Shown: in pieces, positions 19,701 through 24,628 of the stretch | Position numbering within the stretch: position 1 is the first letter of the stretch | Layout of the letters: every line of letters starts with the position of its first letter | Origin: Candidatus Heimdallarchaeota archaeon | GTDB taxonomy: Archaea; Asgardarchaeota; Heimdallarchaeia; Heimdallarchaeales; Heimdallarchaeaceae | NCBI GenBank assembly: GCA_019057815.1 | Contig: JAHLWR010000028.1 | Location: 1-45,655, forward strand | Direction: 5' to 3' | DNA: 45,655 bases | Made by a program: the position numbers and the translations under genes | The notes under the pieces: model-generated | The model's input: only the letters and a program-made list of their open reading frames with translations | Database searches by the model: none | What the model was told of the DNA's origin: nothing

Positions 19701-20356
19701 ATCTTTCTTCGCTTTCAGCTGAATCAATACGACAGTCTCAAAAGGATCAAGTTTCTGTTAGTTCTATTAATCCACATTTAACTAAAGAAGATGTTAAAAC
19801 GCTAATAAAAGCAAATATTACCTCTTTACAACAATTGATTTTGCCTACAGCGTCAATTAAGAGGAAATCTGCTTTTAAACGACAGAATGTCGAAAAATTG
19901 AGACACCATCTAGAAAAACCAATTGAAGAAATTGAGTTACATAGTGATGATGTTAGTCAATTAAAACAACTCGGTGTGTTATCATTTGGTGATTTTGTTC
20001 TTTATCCTACTTCACTTCTCGAAGGAAAAATAAATCAGAACTATTTAGCAATAAAGCGACTTAAAGCAAGAATGCCACTAAAAGGAAAAAAACCTACACC
20101 TAAGAAGAAGACTACACCTAAGAAGAAGACTACACCCAAGAAGAAGACTACACCCAAGAAGACCACATCTACTACTAAAAAAGTGTTAAAACCTCAAAAA
20201 AGTTCTCTGAGTAAATCAATAAAACCTAAGAGAACCCGTCAAGTAACATTACTCGAAATGGAACCTGTCATTAAAAGTGGAACACAAAAAAATCAATCAA
20301 TAACGAGTTCACCGAAAACTAAAACTTCATCATCAAAGAAAGGAGGATCACAATAA
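7793..20356 (+). CDS. top6B: Giant DNA topoisomerase VI subunit B with about 3500 residues of HhH-like repeats
   Basis: 4187 residues in one open frame; Top6B is normally about 500-660. The core is complete. GHKL ATPase: N-box ELVENGLDAAE (around Asn41), DNGIG at 92-96, glycine loop RGRFGLGA at 121-128. An H2TH-like linker spans about 280-340. The transducer spans about 375-515 and has the STKIPF motif with switch Lys466. From about residue 580 to 4090 come dozens of helical units with the pattern L-x3-GI-x-TI-x-DL, ending in E-x2-I-x2-I. They resemble SAM/helix-hairpin-helix folds such as the RadA N-terminus, though most lack a classic GxG hairpin. The last 90 residues are Lys/Thr/Pro-rich. 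The start is TTG at 7793; ATG at 7817 (MSAAAFF) is an alternative. It overlaps top6A by 1 nt. The core should drive ATP-dependent strand passage; the tail presumably binds DNA or partners. Confidence 0.93.
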   Translation: MSEIVTKKMSAAAFFNDNRAIAGFGNSMRAVFTSIRELVENGLDAAERRGINPVIGIDLRRLSQKEIQELLDVKQYRSLEKHLDFLQLTCIDNGIGVPGHLIAELFGRVLTGTKYGVIQTRGRFGLGAKMCLLYSMSSVDLPARIRSRHFLDNMTHELHLMINLEKNEPIIMEEHEYLPGDPNYLEEPGTEISITFTGAWNLAKNSVKEYFKQLAIITPYASFNINLPGDKDGEIESFELASVVDDMPPQPEIVKIHPWGCDITQFKSELSVTQSKTLREFLANHFMGVTEDISKDFFQLLGIDPSKKPKEITSSEIRRIVHEGFVKAYQEAKEIKRKRDRKFQFEPPRGSALSPLGSGRLRKGLEKELQPKFVEAITRPPKAYSGHPFIIEAAIGYGGGVKGFTHSRASSTDNKFIYRYANRIPLIFGAGNDVITKVVSSIKWSDYGLTKQSDPLAIAVSLVSTKIPFPETSKEYISNVPEIEEDIRLALMQLGRRLKTFLSRAKRRRREHARLSRFVKSAPVVVENLTQILQSKKSIFANFLQGNDRIASALAHGAPKKAKLFMPIGKNLFSVNVWCPSSIRRILNSNNVVTLADFFNTPTDQLATILELTENQVNEIKEKTIDEFDRENISPLLDNTLLISRNVEKRFSKKADKSFVSLKDALYRRWIQNSYHFLATEIDKLRFVSNLLEKLFEYKKELLITHFKSNKRKQRAIGTPTPTIKVESLTSYSKLKVEHLFPSFKQLKAMLGESCDPDLLYEEFIFQIIEPTGINYQAAITKVLVENMQQTFKKLIDKFPNFSKIKITKMKPDWTDGYTKNAFHRRKISTISDFVKKDSEDLILIKELERVLFSRFSDVLTKNTDSIKLSKLPISGLKELQGDVKATLNELSNNKINTLAELVKLQSHEIEEDSYYLFASLLLKEAKTIILNHLNETQQSHDISHLKIIPHRIEVELKKNQIFSTSSFLAHPSVKLKKMGFRKKDINNIKKRLGTQIPSWLKNKDIFNKQGITTLEELFYNTASEFVLSKDEKKQYEESTVILRKPLIFGLPELRNYSNLLNKIGINCVGRFLLWPVSELMEILNLNKEEIQVLKDKLSPKTIKQNADKYGKSLSSLVRFFPRLLKYFETHNLTIQDLFYIYISEKAVSNSGYWKKINQLNEFSQSDITELTNLIVLKSKKKTDFQEALLKLKIRNIKTIKQFLDSHSNVIETELTVASERKIALEILYKMQKGEIEGSNAFQKQMILICEFDNFQHCLNLPVSRISNFTLNDYEILRNNGIMGIHQLFEYTEKELSIILGKSANQMEALLGSFSFEKERLPFYEKAESGQYKSLISFDYEDSERFSSQEIDSLIHSGYDSIDQLFYLTHHSTFSSPIVNWKVMDRFKKLLRSPLTLVSWEKKIQKTIIDEETQEEKQIIEVQYSSLTTQQLNTLRSNNLTRIIDLLLCKTEKLQEILKIEEEEAKKLQKNIRIIDSGLDLSELGIFKPQIERMLEEKDIVTIEDLYFSTSKANWNIPKVPWNLIDSIKKVLNLQLSHLSDMLDSELIKQLGEANVKSLLGFMLSTPEEIMEKTGIADERFENIKSGLDLGYIIQYFSLPVYFVPKLSFYQTELLRQNDIKTVIDFVITRPGKISKLLNMTEKKVRVLASSLSVQILEEEYEEKGVFASETKLFDRSEQRLLSKDSILQFEGLQTIQELYYLVSSEYYQLNQELWSKISALKKVLSLPLRIFTDISDYSLSLLEKVNIKDIFQILFIPDSDLEDPVLYRTVSIYSSSIIDLRAFHYFAMLPATVYNSSFFSKIVKNIQDMTLVDIITNEKVIEHLVTKNRQYIKEHYNITFIRSLLELPLRISPLYIKIPANRREYYKDMKVGQLLELSLTENPAIAPVLTSIKEIDSFNEVIQKLSLPIATMGLPRSLAIKLSKSSVFTLIDFYSSPTKQLSEMSGHSQKLIREIKENLAYSDIIKYHSSHAHPIIASSFISEEQIEKLKKHGISDLETLYYSADVLGISSLLPVEYYRKSKEILSGSIRFLGFLAFDEIKKLESMNIHSIIDLALLSKKELKEITGNEIYTEFHILDLIAFDEIAEKRLQTAIPLISCSSIKEDYLDKLNEIGIHSVQDFISRIAEIIESHPYLVVSDVFREIQLYLSSVSFVGLPIEQTNMLIYLGIEDILTYITEDPSTIAIILHTNTSKIISSIKKLSPQKIASKVKLNGVKLIDFLPLSKGRVANLVKSGKELVQDLYSLYYQTSSIPSVSEGNIEHFIELCNASVYRIKDLSLNEKIELRKHRIYRVIDLLSSHGNVLRKIFGKIPESIKKIKTGEFSLSNGIPLNLNEPMLEILAEVGFDSPKKTVEDLFSYVPELLYQYSDAERIEKTKNVSFLEQLVSFLCLNVLTIPNFDPEAKMALWRNGIRHIIDVLVVNVNSLTNMPKNIQQQIRLYQREFDLSRNMSATFSPFINQTINLPDNVKEKFVGYGINNILFLMDFIPHPVFNFSNEELAILSKVSENIVKPITWLYGQLKLNINSLMAFLSQKGTDILSAFLLLSQQDIQTIDNAFSEDLQNKLYHAINKEILDLKVPNWVIRIDQTNLFAKPEMVKKLKKKGIEFLDEFLALDSIAETSKTIDLDNINLLNLLHQIPISVIKEISTENVAVLTSTGIDTTYDFLYVPTPILSKLLKKSIEKINEIKSSFKPSALINKMKLLGLDINTIHTLQESTKKILVNYGFATILQLKNIQLDKLKIPKEEVRQLTGAITELYTPITLLGKVLNIEKEIITNLVSRAVCTYDDLTKLPLHKWPKEFKVIHTKQKADSSYLNKLLKSSKKKGMLISELNLSKRLSLALNEIGIITIDQLLFVPSKCIVSNTKINKEEIETIREKLDCYLSYIPNISRETIEFCFQKGYTKVSDVLIYFDKLPKDVKEDILKSVSHIKNIEELQFMEPLSPTELYLQRKGFKSYKSVLSSLELKKNYELSKRIVPILTANIRFLNIDKSIEDKIKRARITTISDLLILSPKTLSSRSKIKQALLNNIIESINIDKVESEIAHQSGRHLVKAFSLTNKDKNTLKSYGIYNLSDFKNNTSFSWLIPEKQIKAIRVTIASSLDTLLLFYTNIAKMSLLDIEDTYFSKGIFNIQDLLSISQDKEVKEIESFLTKFATNRKQLIQQYLPVNEFLAPLSIRNLFTKDTQKMNIKNIIDLSTFLYYNKEQLTDEGKEIIAVLKCPISIFDVFSTSDIEKLAEKGVKTLADFLLKPKNLLMTIIPQKLAKHVSKITEMMNYENLKKQRDKATQIASMKLFDPEIKKTITQFYTTINELVFAVKNKVSFAPRPVVRKIENLLNTPIQQVKIPGISLNSWLKLIGTIDNLAELYVLSNKELTSLLSITKTKAAKIIVDIDVNSIVKVPIIRENLLFGASDIAILKEKQVTNYSHLYKKDFSNFAISSMLQSKIEILLNLKLSAINSNIKESFTLITLNFLGPIVDTLDIEKEKQTTFSSYHKMLFSKGHYLINLIQTKISEDEELLSNFTLEFLLLAGIYKKKIFNDALNSLQPPSKSNLNRFLKLIERSPIMLIGAGLDAIGAVADIPVTTINELLLMSEVELKALPNYRLFNQNLKNLSLSLLEEQNKRLIKFPKGVLQKDDKAVLDKNFIFTVEDSLVYNKKFKSKKTDLWNITERIKNIMMVSLYSLTPIVQSRNLLDLLTSYKIDSLYESLVASQQEPLDEKQGIIEMLNQLEFSKITKYMKEEKQRFSNFIADDELMNALLEQGISSLGSLISMTQCVLTDEHPLELEHVLPALRAPLSLIVGNKIILNKLQKIGLVQVADLVLPPNIKLNLEGTLSEKEIDIIQEIRNKMNLQTINSCLKTIYPLLNTNFIDSDIKHALMKAGYSSIKHLEVSEITIINQTKLRESHIIKIKKLLNTPIYILSELLREDVQSVRKLHKKDKFNLFQVMETDIKELSTLTKLPSRQIKVYLSSLSAESIRQSQKDQVSVSSINPHLTKEDVKTLIKANITSLQQLILPTASIKRKSAFKRQNVEKLRHHLEKPIEEIELHSDDVSQLKQLGVLSFGDFVLYPTSLLEGKINQNYLAIKRLKARMPLKGKKPTPKKKTTPKKKTTPKKKTTPKKTTSTTKKVLKPQKSSLSKSIKPKRTRQVTLLEMEPVIKSGTQKNQSITSSPKTKTSSSKKGGSQ
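20094..20166 (+). repeat. 18-bp tandem repeat encoding PKKKTT
   Basis: About four copies of an 18-nt unit (ACTACACCTAAGAAGAAG and close variants) lie inside the 3' end of top6B. They encode a Pro-Lys-Lys-Lys-Thr-Thr repeat like linker-histone tails. The near identity of the copies at DNA level points to recent slippage expansion, unlike the diverged helical repeats upstream. Confidence 0.85.
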
Positions 20357-21762
20357 TGGTAAACTATAAGTTTCAGATTAGAAATTCAACAATATTACCA
20401 GCAACAGAAAAGTTTGTAGCCTTTGAGAAAGAAACACCAATAAAGGAGATTCAGAGTTGGGTCAGTGATACATTTGATATGTCTAAAGCTTCTTTTCTTT
20501 TATTTTTAAGAAGTGGTAAAAAATGGTATAAACTAGAAGTACCAAAACTTCTGTCTGACTACAGTCTTCAAAAAGAAGGTATGAGAATTGATGTAAGAAA
20601 GACTGTAAATTTAAGTCAAGTAAAAGCGCTAAAAAAAGAACTTGAGATACTTAGCGAATATTCTATGCCTTTTGGAGTAATAAACGTTGAAACAACTTCT
20701 TCTGAAGAAACTAGCAACCGTTTGGTAGAAAGTGCCTTAGACTTTCTTAATCAAGCAATGTATAACCCTCTAGAAGCATCCTTCTATATACCCTCTCGAG
20801 GGGGTTCCAACATTGGTTTTGATGAGGAGCAAGAATTAATTTTAATAGGAAAGCAAATGATTGAAAGGCAATTTAGAAATCTTGCTTCCGTTAGTTCTGT
20901 AGAGCAACTATCTATTTTGATGCGATTGATATATGATATTTTAGCCAGAGACATCCATAGTACTAAACGTGATATATTCTATATGAATGTGAATGCATTC
21001 GAAAAACAATCTATTTCTGACACATTAATTGAAGATTTAGGAGCAATGTTACAAGTTACTCGATCTTCTTTAAATGTTAGTGCCTCTTCAAAAGGAATAG
21101 TAATTGGAAGGTTGAGTTTTAAAGAAAAGGGAGATTTTATTGATTGTAAAGCGATTGGTTCTGGAAAATCTATTTCTCCAAATATTGATGACATTGAAAA
21201 TATGGAAAGTGATGCTGAATTTTGTATAGTTGTCGAAAAAGACGCTATTTTCAACCGCCTTGCAGAAGATCACTTTTATGATTATGTTCCAAGTATTTTA
21301 GTGACTGCAAAAGGACAACCTGATATGGCGACAAGACAGTTTTTAAAGAAGATTAATGATGAATTGAAACTTCCTATTATAGCCATAATGGACGCAGATC
21401 CTTATGGTTTCGAAATTATGAGAGTTTACTCTGTAGGAAGTAAAGCTTTGAGTTTTGAATCCTCTCATCTAGCTGTACCCAATATTAAATGGCTTGGTCT
21501 TCTACCTACTGATTTGGAACTTGATAGTGGTTTTGATATTCCCAGACATGCTTTAATCCGAATGACTTCAAAGGATATTCATAGGTCAAAACTAATGTTA
21601 GAAGAAGAATTCGTTAAACGAAAACCAAAATGGAGAAACCAATTGCAAACCTTACTTAATGGTGGATATAAGGCAGAAATTCAAGCACTTAATGCTAGAG
21701 ATCCCCAATTTATCACTACCCACTATTTACCATCGAAACTTGAATCTGGGGACCTTATATAA
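20356..21762 (+). CDS. top6A: DNA topoisomerase VI subunit A (Spo11 family) with N-terminal ubiquitin-like domain
   Basis: 468 residues, about 100 longer than usual. The DNA-cleaving subunit of topoisomerase VI. Residues about 160-245 form the winged-helix CAP domain with catalytic Tyr209 in RDIFYMN, the Spo11/Top6A signature. The TOPRIM domain has Glu294 in VVEKDA and D346-A-D348 in DADPYGFEI, the metal ligands. The extra N-terminus (residues about 3-82) has the strand-helix-strand order of a ubiquitin fold. Its last part, LSDYSLQKEGMRIDVRK, closely parallels LSDYNIQKESTLHLVLR of ubiquitin. There is no di-Gly end, so this is a built-in domain rather than a conjugated modifier. The ATG overlaps the top6B stop (TAATG) behind GGAGG, so A and B are translationally coupled. 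Confidence 0.93.
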   Translation: MVNYKFQIRNSTILPATEKFVAFEKETPIKEIQSWVSDTFDMSKASFLLFLRSGKKWYKLEVPKLLSDYSLQKEGMRIDVRKTVNLSQVKALKKELEILSEYSMPFGVINVETTSSEETSNRLVESALDFLNQAMYNPLEASFYIPSRGGSNIGFDEEQELILIGKQMIERQFRNLASVSSVEQLSILMRLIYDILARDIHSTKRDIFYMNVNAFEKQSISDTLIEDLGAMLQVTRSSLNVSASSKGIVIGRLSFKEKGDFIDCKAIGSGKSISPNIDDIENMESDAEFCIVVEKDAIFNRLAEDHFYDYVPSILVTAKGQPDMATRQFLKKINDELKLPIIAIMDADPYGFEIMRVYSVGSKALSFESSHLAVPNIKWLGLLPTDLELDSGFDIPRHALIRMTSKDIHRSKLMLEEEFVKRKPKWRNQLQTLLNGGYKAEIQALNARDPQFITTHYLPSKLESGDLI

Positions 21763-21799
21763 TTCCTAAACTATGCAATAAAACAACAAATATAAAATC

Positions 21800-21817
21800 A
21801 CCTTAAAATTTCAAGGT
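21800..21817. terminator. Hairpin between convergent top6A and alba
   Basis: ACCTT (21800-21804) and AAGGT (21813-21817) can pair around an AT-rich centre that is itself nearly palindromic. T-rich DNA follows on the plus-strand side. It sits in the 68-bp gap between two convergent genes and could terminate both. Confidence 0.45.
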
Positions 21818-21830
21818 AGTTGAATTTGTT

Positions 21831-22127
21831 TTATTCTTTCTTTGTTAGAACTATTTCAACAGTAGATACAGTTTTAGTGATAGGATTTTCTTCTGTTCCT
21901 TGTAATTCTTCAGATCCAATTTCTACTTTTGAAACTTCTACCTTGTCTGCCAAGAATTTTCTTCTAGTTATTTCAGCTACATCTACTGCTTTAGAAATCT
22001 GTCGACCTCTTGCTTGAATACTGCATTCATCACTTTTATTTAGTATAGTAACAGCAACTAGAACGTATGAAATTGTGTTCTTCTTTCCTATATAGATTAC
22101 TTGCGAATGTTCTTTCTCTTCACTCAT
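21831..22127 (-). CDS. albA: Chromatin protein Alba
   Basis: 98 residues, the normal Alba length. It keeps the family landmarks: YIGKK near the N-terminus (the Lys acetylated in Sulfolobus Alba), SYVLVAVTILN, the RGRQISKAVDVAEI helix, RRKFL, and a closing VSTVEIVL strand. Alba binds DNA and RNA as a dimer and organises archaeal chromatin. The ATG at 22127 is preferred to the GTG at 22136 because GGTGA sits 5-6 nt before it. It converges on the topoisomerase VI operon, an apt neighbour since both act on chromosome topology. Confidence 0.93.
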   Translation of the reverse strand: MSEEKEHSQVIYIGKKNTISYVLVAVTILNKSDECSIQARGRQISKAVDVAEITRRKFLADKVEVSKVEIGSEELQGTEENPITKTVSTVEIVLTKKE

Positions 22128-22296
22128 GTTTTTCACCGGTATTTCGATATCTTGTGTTAAATAAGTTAGCGTTTTAGAAACCTTTGAGATTCTTTAAAAG
22201 CTTTTCCTTATGAAATTGAGCTTTCTGGTTACAAAATAATCTAAAACCAGAATATCCAAATGTTGAAATACAGTTCTCTATTTCAATAGGATATAT

Positions 22297-24036
22297 ATGA
22301 GAAAAAACAGAATATATTTTGATATCATAACCATTATTATAGGTGTGTCCTTGGTCGCAGCAGGGCGTGTAATTCTGGAATGGTATTTCCCCTCAATAGA
22401 AGTTATTAGCGGAGTAGAAACTCTTAGTTTCTTGATGAATTACTCTATATTTCTCTCTGTCATAATAAGCACTATTTGTTTACTCTACGGATGGAAGATT
22501 AGAAGATGGTTCATTAAAACTACAAAAGATAGTTCAGATAAACCCTTAAATTACATTTTCAAGATATTTCTCTCACTTTTCGGTGTATTGTTTATTATTA
22601 CATTAATTGTTCATTTAACCAGCCTTAAGCACATTTTATTTCTTTTTAGTTCAGTAAATGCTCTTATTGAGACAATTCAGATCTTTGTAATATTCATATC
22701 CTTAGGGATTTTATTTTATTCTCCTATAGAAAAACTAATGGGACCACTTCTCTTTAACGAAATATTACTTGATAATCCGAAGAAATTAGGTTTAGCCTTA
22801 ATGGAAAAGCAAGTTATTAGTGTTACAACAAAAGCTTGGAAATATAGTCTTATTATGATAGCAGTTTTTATCGCTATAGCGAATTTCATGTTTTTTATTT
22901 CCTATCCCTTAATTCCCTCAATGAACTATGATGCGACCTTAACAATAGCACTGCCGAATTTTCATTATCGTTTTGATCCAGAAGCTAATTTCAGGCAAGA
23001 ATTTTTCGTTCTAAAAGAACTACCCCGATCAATTCTTCTTGACTGGAAGCTTGTTCAATCGCTGATGTGTATAGCATTCCTAGCAATAATGTACCTTTTA
23101 ATATATCTTCCAAAAGAGCAAGATCATTCTAGGGAGAAAAATGATAAGCAAGAAATTACAGCTAAACCTGAAGATTCTGTTGATAATATTGCTTATAATT
23201 TATTGTCTCCGAAAGTAAGAACAAGTGCTTATACTCCTGTGGGTCGATTTGATATTACTACACCTAGAAGAGGAAGCAAATTATTTCAGAAAATGAAGTC
23301 AAGTGATTTACTTCCTGTTATGAATTTGGTTCTATTGAATTTCTCTTTATCAATGGTGATAATATTGTTTATACAACTATTTGGTTTTTTTGCCATGCAA
23401 GCAGAAATAGACTTTAACCCTTTTTATATCCAATTATCTAAAAACTTCTGGGCAGGATTTAACGAGGAGCTAACTTTTCGTTGGATATTGTTTGGTCTTC
23501 CATTATTTCTAATTAACGGTTTGGTATTTGTGATTACAAAGCTAGTCAAGAAAGTAAAAAGAAATAATGATAATGGGGAAATAAAAAATCTTTTCTTACG
23601 AATGTTCTTCAGAGGTAAGGTGAAGAACCCATTAAATTACTTAACAGGAAGATGGAAGAAGTTAAGCTTTATTGATTTGTTGTTTTTGCTTTTTTCATCA
23701 TTTACATTTGGTTATGTGCATTATCAGTTTGGTTGGGATGCTTGGAAGATATTTCAAGCAGGTGTTGGCGGTTTAATTTTTGGTTATGCATTCTACAAAT
23801 ACGGATTCCATGTCTCAATCTTTCTACATGTAGTAAACAACTTTGTTATAGGACTTTTAATTACTCCTAATATTGGTTTAATGATTAATGGAGCAACAAT
23901 AATAATGTTAATTTATGCCATTGGTTTATTATACTTAATATTCGTAGCAACAAAACTAATAGCTGGTGCGCTAACTTATCTTAATAGAGCCTTAAAACGC
24001 TCTCCTGATATTATTACTATAAACGATATGGAGTGA
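22297..24036 (+). CDS. CPBP-family intramembrane metalloprotease
   Basis: 579 residues, polytopic. The CPBP (CAAX protease and bacteriocin-processing, Abi) domain fills the C-terminal third. Motif 1 is E390-E391-x3-R395 (EELTFR), motif 2 is F471-x3-H475 (FGYVH), and motif 3 is H511-x3-N515 (HVVNN), so all presumed catalytic residues are present. The N-terminal 330 residues add five or more membrane segments and a charged loop (about 275-335), making it longer than typical members. It may cleave membrane-embedded proteins, or process prenylated C-termini as Rce1 does; the substrate is unknown. It is the first gene of a tight operon: a GTPase gene starts 7 nt after its stop. Confidence 0.85.
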   Translation: MRKNRIYFDIITIIIGVSLVAAGRVILEWYFPSIEVISGVETLSFLMNYSIFLSVIISTICLLYGWKIRRWFIKTTKDSSDKPLNYIFKIFLSLFGVLFIITLIVHLTSLKHILFLFSSVNALIETIQIFVIFISLGILFYSPIEKLMGPLLFNEILLDNPKKLGLALMEKQVISVTTKAWKYSLIMIAVFIAIANFMFFISYPLIPSMNYDATLTIALPNFHYRFDPEANFRQEFFVLKELPRSILLDWKLVQSLMCIAFLAIMYLLIYLPKEQDHSREKNDKQEITAKPEDSVDNIAYNLLSPKVRTSAYTPVGRFDITTPRRGSKLFQKMKSSDLLPVMNLVLLNFSLSMVIILFIQLFGFFAMQAEIDFNPFYIQLSKNFWAGFNEELTFRWILFGLPLFLINGLVFVITKLVKKVKRNNDNGEIKNLFLRMFFRGKVKNPLNYLTGRWKKLSFIDLLFLLFSSFTFGYVHYQFGWDAWKIFQAGVGGLIFGYAFYKYGFHVSIFLHVVNNFVIGLLITPNIGLMINGATIIMLIYAIGLLYLIFVATKLIAGALTYLNRALKRSPDIITINDME

Positions 24037-24043
24037 AACAATA

Positions 24044-24628
24044 ATGAGTTATATTAACACCTTGTTCTTGAAAATCATTTTAATTGGTGAAACTGGTGTT
24101 GGGAAAACAAGTTTAAGACGATCGTATTTAGGCGTCGGTTTTGAATCTGAACATCTTACAACAATTGGTGCAGATTTTGCATCGTTAGTTAAAAAAGTGA
24201 AAGATATTAAAATTACTTTCCAAATTTGGGATTTAGCTGGTCAAGACTTCTTTCAAGCTGTTAGAAAAGTCTATTATAAGGGGTCTTTAGGTGCTTTGCT
24301 GATTTTTGATGTTACTGACTTAACTACTTTAAAAGCGCTGGACAGTTGGGTAGATGAATTGGAGGAAAGTTCTGGTCGTGGAATAATTCCATTTTTTATT
24401 CTAGGGAACAAAGTAGATCTAATAAGTGAAAAAAAACTTGCTACAATTAAAATAAAAGCTCAAAAACATGTTGATAAATGGAAAAAAAAATACAAGAGTA
24501 GTGGGTTTGAAATCAAACTTTTTTTCACATCAGCTAAACTGGGAGAGAATGTTCAAGAAGGATTTGAAAGTTTAGGAGAAGAGATAATAGATTTTCTAGC
24601 TTTCAGGAAGAAACAGAGGGAAAATTAA
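24044..24628 (+). CDS. Ras/Rab-like small GTPase
   Basis: 194 residues with all five G motifs: G1 GETGVGKT (15-22), switch I Thr in TTIGADF (about 39-45), G3 WDLAGQ (62-67), G4 NKVD (122-125) and G5 TSAK (162-165). The catalytic Gln is present, so it should cycle between GTP and GDP forms. The short charged C-terminus has no Cys, so it is not prenylated like eukaryotic Rabs. It lies between the CPBP protease and the HEAT-repeat protein; the HEAT gene starts on the base after its stop, which suggests the HEAT protein is its effector or scaffold. Confidence 0.92.
   Translation: MSYINTLFLKIILIGETGVGKTSLRRSYLGVGFESEHLTTIGADFASLVKKVKDIKITFQIWDLAGQDFFQAVRKVYYKGSLGALLIFDVTDLTTLKALDSWVDELEESSGRGIIPFFILGNKVDLISEKKLATIKIKAQKHVDKWKKKYKSSGFEIKLFFTSAKLGENVQEGFESLGEEIIDFLAFRKKQREN

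Noticed and set aside
20094-20166. Tandem 18-bp units as a possible CRISPR array
   Set aside because: The units are adjacent without spacers and encode an in-frame PKKKTT repeat at the end of top6B.
7793-20356. Possibility that the giant frame is two genes, a normal top6B and a separate repeat protein
   Set aside because: No stop, ribosome binding site or start codon context breaks the frame near the end of the transducer (around 9300-9600), so fusion is the simplest reading; raw reads should still be checked.
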